Shown here one piece after another: positions 6,943 to 10,961 of a DNA stretch of 10,961 nucleotides. The notes below the pieces were generated by a model, which saw only the letters and a list, made by a program, of their open reading frames with translations, did no database searches and had not been told where the DNA came from. Made by a program: the position numbers and the translations under genes. The DNA lies in NCBI GenBank assembly GCA_903910245.1, contig CAIVYX010000352.1, positions 1 through 10,961 of the forward strand, in the 5' to 3' direction. Source of the DNA: an uncultured Opitutia bacterium (lineage in GTDB: Bacteria > Verrucomicrobiota > Verrucomicrobiia > Opitutales > UBA953). Position 1 is the first letter of the stretch, and each line of letters starts with the position of its first letter.

Positions 6943-7025
6943 GACTTTATCTTCGCCCTGCGGGGCTGGCTTCGCAAGTCGCTGTTTTGTTTGCGCAGGT
7001 CGACAAGGACCCCATCGTGGGGCTC
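6943..7025. promoter_or_regulatory. Divergent intergenic region between DUF362-like and MFS genes
   Basis: These 83 bases must hold the promoters of both genes, but I see no convincing -35/-10 pair on either strand. On the plus strand CCCCA (7010-7014) and TGGGG (7018-7022) form a small hairpin that ends 3 bases before the MFS ATG, where a ribosome site would be; AAGGA (7005-7009) lies just before it. On the minus strand GATAAA lies only 3 bases before the DUF362-like ATG, too close for an ordinary -10 box. Confidence 0.35.
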
Positions 7026-8372
7026 ATGTCTGCCCCAGTCGCCTCCGCCCAGCGTCGCACCCTTGGGCTCATCTTCCTGACGGTGTTCATGGATATCGTG
7101 GGCTTCAGCATCATCATCCCGCTGTTCCCCCATTTGCTCGACCACTATATCCGGACTGAAGGCTCCGCTGGCACGCTGATTGGCTCTCTGAATTCGGCTG
7201 CCGAATGGATGGGTGGCGACACGGTCTTCAAAAAGACGGTCCTCTTCGGTGGTTTGCTGAGCACCCTGTATTCCTTGCTACAGTTCATCTTCTCTCCGAT
7301 TTGGGGCGCGTTATCTGACAGGTTGGGACGCCGTCGTATCCTGACCATCACCTTGGCCGGCAACGCCCTTTCCTATCTTCTCTGGATTTTCGCCGCCCAA
7401 TTCTGGGTCGTGGTCCTGACGCGTCTCGTCTCGGGTATGATGGCTGGCAACATCGCCGTCGCCAGCGCTGCGGCCGCGGATATCACTGATGAGAAGGACC
7501 GCACGAAGGGGATGGCCGTGGTCGGCATCGCCATCGGCCTGGGCTTCGTCTTCGGTCCCGTCATCGGCGGCTTGGCGTCGTCTGTCCAGTTCGCCCACGC
7601 GCCGACTACGGGTTCCTTCGGGCTTAATCCCTTCTCCGTTCCCGCTGCCATTGCGGCGTCGCTTTGCGTGCTTAACTTCCTCTTGGTCGCAAAGTTCTTC
7701 CCGGAGACCTTGGCGCCGGAGCGTCGGGCAGCGGCTGACGCCAAGCGTCCTTCGATCTTCGACCTCGCCACGGTTCGTTCTTCCGCCGTGCGTCGCACCT
7801 CGTTCGCGAATCTGGTCTACCAGGTCGCTTTCACCGGCATGGAGAACACGATCGTGTTCCTGACCTTTGCGCTGTTCGTCTACAATCCGCGCGATAATGC
7901 GTGGCTCTTCCTTTTCAACGGAGCCTGCATGATCTTCGCCCAAGGCCTCGCCCGTCAGCTCGTCAAACGACTGGGGCAGCGCAAGGTCATCATGCTGGGG
8001 ATGCTGATCGCCTCCGTCGCCTTTTTCGTGGTCGCTTGGATTCCGCCGACGCTCGCCGCCGCTGGCGATGGTGCCGAGACGACCTTCTATCTTGGGCTCG
8101 GCCTGATCTCCTTTGCGACGGGCCTGATCCTGCCAAGCGTGTCCGCACTTGTCTCGCTCTACTCCGATGCTTCCGAGCAGGGCCGTAATCTCGGCATCCT
8201 GCGCTCGGCCGGCTCACTGGCGCGCGTCATCGGACCCGTCACCGCGGCGCTTCTATATTTCCACTTTGGTTCTCACTTCTGGGTCTACATCGGCGGTGCA
8301 TTGCTGATGTTGCCCGCTATCTGGGTCGTCCGTGGTCTGCCTGATCCGGAATCCGAACGGTTGAAGGCTTAA
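7026..8372 (+). CDS. MFS transporter, Tet/DHA1-type drug:H+ antiporter
   Basis: A 448-residue integral inner-membrane protein with about 12 predicted hydrophobic segments. It is a proton-driven exporter of the major facilitator superfamily, closest in style to TetA-like drug antiporters. Helix 1 is LIFLTVFMDIVGFSIIIPLF (15-34), typical of this group. Motif A is GALSDRLGRRR (94-104). The antiporter motif C is GIAIGLGFVFGPVIGG (167-182). A second motif-A-like loop, RQLVKRLGQRK, is at 310-320. The central loop at about 225-258 separates the two six-helix halves. ATG at 7026 is preferred over an upstream in-frame TTG at 6987, because it gives the usual short N-terminus. The substrate cannot be inferred; a neighbouring regulator of TetR type is absent. 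Its TAA stop shares the TTAA at 8369-8372 with the stop of the opposing gene, leaving no room for a terminator. Confidence 0.92.
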   Translation: MSAPVASAQRRTLGLIFLTVFMDIVGFSIIIPLFPHLLDHYIRTEGSAGTLIGSLNSAAEWMGGDTVFKKTVLFGGLLSTLYSLLQFIFSPIWGALSDRLGRRRILTITLAGNALSYLLWIFAAQFWVVVLTRLVSGMMAGNIAVASAAAADITDEKDRTKGMAVVGIAIGLGFVFGPVIGGLASSVQFAHAPTTGSFGLNPFSVPAAIAASLCVLNFLLVAKFFPETLAPERRAAADAKRPSIFDLATVRSSAVRRTSFANLVYQVAFTGMENTIVFLTFALFVYNPRDNAWLFLFNGACMIFAQGLARQLVKRLGQRKVIMLGMLIASVAFFVVAWIPPTLAAAGDGAETTFYLGLGLISFATGLILPSVSALVSLYSDASEQGRNLGILRSAGSLARVIGPVTAALLYFHFGSHFWVYIGGALLMLPAIWVVRGLPDPESERLKA

Positions 8373-9709
8373 CCTTTAGCCAGGGCTAGACCGAGGGCGT
8401 CTCCGGTCCGTATGACGTGCATCAGAGCGATGCCGCCACGGAACGCTCCGTGGAAATGGAGACCAGGGTGCGCGGATTCGGCTTGGGTGAGCGCTTCTTC
8501 GCGGCGCCGTTGGCCGGCATCGTATTGCGGGATGGCCCGTTCCCAGCGCTGAATCCACTCCTTGCGCGGTGCCGCCTTGATGCCGAGCGTCACGGCGAGT
8601 TCTTCGTCGACGACTTTGCTCAAGGCTTCGTCGGACAAGGCGGCCAGGTCGGGTCGGCGGGCGCCGCCGATAAAGCAGCAGAGCAGGGCGTGGCCTGCGG
8701 GGGCGCGGGCCGGTAGGACCGACGTTGGGAAGAGGCAGCCGAGGACATCGCGTTGCTCGGCGCCCGGTGTGAGATAGCCGAAGCCGTCTAGTGGATGTGG
8801 GATATCGGCGAGGGCATAGCCACGGGCGACGACGGTTACGGCTGGCACGGAAGCGTTCTCCCAGTCGCGCAACATGCGCGTCACGGATTCGTCAAAGGGT
8901 AGGGAGGCCCAGTGCCAATGGGGTGCGGTGACGATTAGGTGTTTGGCGCAGGCGCCATCCTCGATGCCGTCGGCATTCCGCCAGGCGACGTTCCATCCTT
9001 TGGCGTCGCGTCGAATCTGCGTGGCGACGGTACAAAGGTGGACATTGGTGTCGCCGATTGTCGCCGCCATTGCGTCGGCCATCTGTTGCATTCCGTGAGG
9101 GAAGCCGACGACCTTGCGCGTCACCTTGGGCGCGCGCCGCAGTCCACTGAGCACTGAGCCGTATTGCTGTTCGAAGCCGTGGATACGGGGGAAGCAGTCG
9201 GCCATTACTAGCTTCGCTGGGTCTCCCGCGTGGACGCCATTGACCACCGGATCCATGAGCATCGCGGCGGCCTCGGGGCCGAAGCGACGGGAAGCGAAGG
9301 CCTCGACGGTCTCGCCAACTGGGCCGCCCTTCGTCCGGAAAGGTTCGGAGAGGAGGCGGAGTTTTCCCGACCAGCTCAGGAGGCTGGATGTGAGAATCGC
9401 GAGAGGATTACCGCCTAAGCCGTGGAGCTTTCCGTGAGCATAGATGAATCGTTTGGCCGCCCGCATGTCGGCGGTTTGCGTGGCCTCAGCTAAGCCATAC
9501 GCGGCGAGCAGGGCCTCGTCGGCTTCGCCTTCGAGCTGAAGGGTATTGGGGCCGGTCTCCACCACCCATCCGCCTTCGCGGACCGTCCGGATGGATCCGC
9601 CGACTCGGGCAGTGGGCTCGATGACCTTCACTTTCGCGCCGGCGCGGGTCATGGCGTTGGCGACAGCCAATCCGGCCGGTCCGGCTCCGAGTATGACCGC
9701 ATCGAGCAT
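8369..9709 (-). CDS. hemG: Protoporphyrinogen/coproporphyrinogen oxidase (HemY/HemG-like FAD enzyme)
   Basis: A 446-residue FAD-dependent oxidase of late heme synthesis, which removes six electrons from the porphyrinogen ring. The N-terminal dinucleotide motif is LGAGPAGLAVANAM (7-20), with VGGSIRT (36-42) and ETGPNT (51-56) after it. FGPEAAAMLMDPVVNGVHAG (143-162) is the family's conserved substrate-domain block, and GFPHGMQQMADAMA (202-215) matches the GGMQ segment. The C-terminal FAD-binding block is FHGAFRGGIALMHVIRTGDAL (419-439). Whether it acts on protoporphyrinogen or coproporphyrinogen is not clear from sequence, and the gene symbol follows the common oxygen-dependent annotation (also hemY). 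I chose the second ATG of a tandem ATG-ATG pair (9709) because GGAG lies 5 bases before it; an ATG at 9748 is less likely. No other heme gene is nearby. It diverges from DUF481 and converges with the MFS gene. Confidence 0.9.
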   Translation of the reverse strand: MLDAVILGAGPAGLAVANAMTRAGAKVKVIEPTARVGGSIRTVREGGWVVETGPNTLQLEGEADEALLAAYGLAEATQTADMRAAKRFIYAHGKLHGLGGNPLAILTSSLLSWSGKLRLLSEPFRTKGGPVGETVEAFASRRFGPEAAAMLMDPVVNGVHAGDPAKLVMADCFPRIHGFEQQYGSVLSGLRRAPKVTRKVVGFPHGMQQMADAMAATIGDTNVHLCTVATQIRRDAKGWNVAWRNADGIEDGACAKHLIVTAPHWHWASLPFDESVTRMLRDWENASVPAVTVVARGYALADIPHPLDGFGYLTPGAEQRDVLGCLFPTSVLPARAPAGHALLCCFIGGARRPDLAALSDEALSKVVDEELAVTLGIKAAPRKEWIQRWERAIPQYDAGQRRREEALTQAESAHPGLHFHGAFRGGIALMHVIRTGDALGLALAKG

Positions 9710-9718
9710 CATGGCTCC

Positions 9719-9748
9719 ATTATCGAGGCTGAACGATAGGGTTGGCAA
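9719..9748 (-). promoter_or_regulatory. Candidate sigma-70 promoter of the porphyrinogen oxidase gene
   Basis: On the minus strand TTGCCA (plus 9743-9748) and GATAAT (plus 9719-9724) are separated by 18 bases; each matches five of six consensus bases. The expected start of transcription is about base 9712, at or next to the ATG pair. The message would then be almost leaderless and the GGAG before the ATG would not be transcribed, so one of the two signals is probably not used. Confidence 0.5.
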
Positions 9749-9752
9749 CCCT
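9738..9752. promoter_or_regulatory. 15-bp palindrome, candidate shared operator
   Basis: AGGGTTG-G-CAACCCT is a perfect inverted repeat with 7-bp arms around one central base (9745). It lies at the middle of the gap between the two divergent starts (9709 and 9779) and overlaps the minus-strand -35 box; on the plus strand it also contains TTGGCA, a -35-like hexamer, though its best -10 partner (TCTATT, 9768-9773) is 20 bases away. A repressor bound here could control both genes. No regulator gene is in the window. Confidence 0.5.
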
Positions 9753-9778
9753 GCGTCCTTGCGACTGTCTATTCACCC

Positions 9779-10789
9779 ATGAGGGCCTTGCTGCTTCTGC
9801 TTCTAACCGCCTCGTGTCTGGCGGACACCGTCACCATGAAGGACGGCACTTTTCTCAAAGGTCGCATCGACCGCATCGCCTCGGGTGTGCTCGAGATGCG
9901 TGTGCCAGCACTCGGCGAGGCCAATGTGCAGCGACTGCAGTTGGCGTTGGTCGAATCATTCGTCACAGATGACACCGTTCTGGTCAGTTCCGGCGGCGTG
10001 GTGTCGCGCGGCCCAGCTAACGCCGCTGGCGGTCGCGTGGCTTCACAAGGTGGGGTGGAGACCGGCCCGCTGGACGTCGCTTTGGAGCTGTGGCGCGATC
10101 CGTCCCTCCGTCCGGCGGAGACCGCGGGTACCCGCCAGTGGATCACGCAGGCCGACGTCGATATCTCGGGCCGTAACGGCGTCGTCACCGGGTCTGGCTT
10201 CAGCGCTGGCTTTTCGGCCAAGGGTGTGACCAAGGCCAGTACCGTAATCGCCGGCGTGCGGCTGGTGCGCGCCGAGTCGGGAAATTTGGCTTCGGCTGAT
10301 GACCTGCATGCCACTGTTTCTTATGAGACCAATCCGACCGACGTCGTCTTTTGGTACGCGCGTAGCGATACTGGTTATGATAATGCCCGCCTGATCGACT
10401 TCTTCTCCGTCAACGCGGCGGGCAGAGGCTTTCGCTTACACACTGACGCCAAGGGAAAGCTCGACGCACGGCTTGGTCTGGCGCACCGCTTCGAACGCTA
10501 CGCTTCGCCGAGCCAATCGTCCTTGGCGGCGCCTTCGGCGGATATCGGCCTAGTCTTCTCGCGAGAGCTCGGGTGGGCGGCCTGGGACACTTCGCTCAAT
10601 TTTGTGCCCTCGTTCCTGACGACCGGTGACTTCTATGTCCGTCACGAGACGAGTCTCAATATCCTGCGGAACGCTGGGCCGCTTTCTTTGAGGGTGGGGG
10701 TATCTAACGACTACAGGTCCAAACCCCTCCCAACCCAGGTGAAGACGGATACTGCCTATTTCCTGCGGACAACCTATGTCTGGAAGTGA
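9779..10789 (+). CDS. DUF481 family outer-membrane protein
   Basis: A 336-residue exported protein. The signal peptide spans about residues 1-15 (MRALLLLLLTASCLA), probably cut by signal peptidase I before DTV. The N-terminal module VTMKDGTFLKGRIDRIASG (18-36) is the KDG-x-x-x-x-G-x-I type segment often found before DUF481 domains. A low-complexity linker (about 70-115) follows. From about residue 120 to the end there are alternating beta-strand-like segments, and the protein finishes with SLRVGVSNDYRSKP (303-316) and YFLRTTYVWK (327-336), the characteristic DUF481 ending with an aromatic-rich last strand suited to beta-barrel assembly. The family is described as salt-induced outer-membrane proteins, but its function is not settled. 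The start is the ATG that opens the signal peptide. Cys13 could suggest a lipoprotein, but the residue at -3 is Thr, which does not fit a lipobox. Confidence 0.87.
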   Translation: MRALLLLLLTASCLADTVTMKDGTFLKGRIDRIASGVLEMRVPALGEANVQRLQLALVESFVTDDTVLVSSGGVVSRGPANAAGGRVASQGGVETGPLDVALELWRDPSLRPAETAGTRQWITQADVDISGRNGVVTGSGFSAGFSAKGVTKASTVIAGVRLVRAESGNLASADDLHATVSYETNPTDVVFWYARSDTGYDNARLIDFFSVNAAGRGFRLHTDAKGKLDARLGLAHRFERYASPSQSSLAAPSADIGLVFSRELGWAAWDTSLNFVPSFLTTGDFYVRHETSLNILRNAGPLSLRVGVSNDYRSKPLPTQVKTDTAYFLRTTYVWK

Positions 10790-10794
10790 GCAGG

Positions 10795-10831
10795 TTAGGT
10801 TTGCCTAAAAATAGACACAGTTGCCTAAAAA
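10795..10831 (+). repeat. Two direct repeats TTGCCTAAAAA, 20 bp apart
   Basis: TTGCCTAAAAA occurs at 10801-10811 and again, without mismatch, at 10821-10831. The 20-bp period is close to two helical turns, so a protein dimer or two protomers would bind the same face. TTAGG at 10795-10799 is also inverted against the CCTAA of the first copy. The copies lie about 70-95 bases upstream of the predicted sigma-54 start point, a normal distance for an enhancer-binding protein. The region is AT-rich, unlike the surrounding genes. Confidence 0.6.
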
Positions 10832-10840
10832 AGCACAAAA

Positions 10841-10881
10841 CCCCCTGTGAATGGTTACCTATTGAACCGTGGCACAGTGGG
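10841..10881. repeat. Imperfect 41-bp dyad
   Basis: CCCCCTGTG (10841-10849) and CACAGTGGG (10873-10881) pair at 8 of 9 positions. Inside them GGTT (10853-10856) pairs with AACC (10865-10868). The right arm overlaps the -24 element of the sigma-54 promoter. It could be a protein site or a structure in a longer transcript from DUF481; its use is unknown. Confidence 0.4.
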
Positions 10882-10885
10882 TGCT
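10870..10885 (+). promoter_or_regulatory. Candidate sigma-54 (RpoN) -24/-12 promoter
   Basis: TGGCACAGTGGGTGCT contains the invariant GG (10871-10872) and GC (10883-10884) with exactly 10 bases between them, and the full TGGCAC of the -24 element. The -12 side reads GTGCT instead of TTGCT. Transcription would start near 10896, about 33 bases before the next ATG. I see no acceptable sigma-70 pair upstream of that gene. Confidence 0.6.
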
Positions 10886-10928
10886 TTGAAATTGTTGGTA
10901 ATTAAACACCTTTCCAATCCCCCAATCA

Positions 10929-10961
10929 ATGAGCACCAACCCAGCCCGCCGCAACGCCATC
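10929..10961 (+). CDS. Start of an unidentified gene (3'-truncated by window)
   Basis: An ATG at 10929 opens a frame that stays open to the window end, giving only MSTNPARRNAI. Eleven residues are too few to recognise a family. There is no Shine-Dalgarno sequence before the ATG (the preceding bases are C-rich). It is placed 33 bases after the predicted sigma-54 start point, so it is the likely target of that control region. Whether this is the true start cannot be tested here. Confidence 0.5.
   Translation, partial: MSTNPARRNAI

Noticed and set aside
6987..7025. Upstream TTG start for the MFS transporter
   Set aside because: It adds 13 polar residues before the usual short N-terminus and uses a rare start codon; the ATG at 7026 fits the family better.
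7311..7943. A 210-residue minus-strand open frame inside the MFS gene
   Set aside because: Highly charged, hydrophilic mirror of membrane-helix codons; not a real gene.
9713..9748. Upstream ATG (9748) for the porphyrinogen oxidase
   Set aside because: It lies inside the candidate -35 and palindrome, and adds 12-13 residues before the FAD motif; GGAG supports the ATG at 9709.
10795..10808. TTAGG-TTTG-CCTAA hairpin as a terminator for DUF481
   Set aside because: Only 5 bp with two GC pairs, and it is followed by A residues, not T, on the coding strand.
10862..10904. Sigma-70 promoter using TTGAAC or TTGAAA with TAATTA
   Set aside because: Spacers of 31 or 7 bases are far from the 16-18 needed.
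1..10961. CRISPR array, tRNA, insertion sequence, prophage or defence system
   Set aside because: No repeat-spacer pattern, no cloverleaf-like sequence noticed, no transposase or phage motif; all long frames are explained by housekeeping or envelope genes.

Overview
This is a compact, GC-rich bacterial chromosome segment with nine recognisable genes plus the first 11 codons of a tenth. The mix suggests a Gram-negative bacterium, and I would guess Verrucomicrobiota (Opitutia-like). The grounds are a DUF481-type outer-membrane protein, an HrpB helicase, a type-2 malate dehydrogenase with its usual motifs, and a secreted DUF362-like protein. The phylum is an inference from gene flavour, not a proof. 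I see no tRNA, rRNA, insertion sequence, CRISPR array or phage gene; this is mostly housekeeping DNA.

Left block (1-4830, all +): the 3' part of dnaX (clamp-loader subunit), a small YfcE-like metallophosphoesterase, the DEAH/HrpB helicase and a DnaQ-like DEDDh exonuclease. They are separated by 2, -4 and 4 bases, so they look like one transcription unit with a nucleic-acid theme. dnaX carries a nine-A run exactly where the collar domain should end. Both alternative frames stop soon after it, which is the layout expected for making a short gamma-type and a long tau-type product from one gene.

Middle block (4831-8372): mdh has a candidate promoter inside the end of the exonuclease gene. It ends in a strong intrinsic terminator, and an upstream copy of one terminator arm could form a competing hairpin. 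A secreted DUF362-like protein lies on the minus strand, convergent with mdh. A Tet/DHA1-type MFS drug antiporter is divergent from it.

Right block (8369-10961): a protoporphyrinogen oxidase-like FAD protein on the minus strand converges with the MFS gene, and the two stop codons share one TTAA. It diverges from a DUF481 outer-membrane protein across a 69-base gap that holds a 15-bp palindrome at its centre. After DUF481 comes an AT-rich 139-base intergenic region. It has a good sigma-54 (-24/-12) promoter match, two perfect 11-bp direct repeats 20 bp apart at an activator-like distance, and an imperfect dyad. It leads into a gene that is cut off by the window end.

I found no evidence of a wholly new multi-gene system. 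The most rewarding signals are regulatory: the dnaX slippage site, the sigma-54 control region and the palindrome between the divergent genes.
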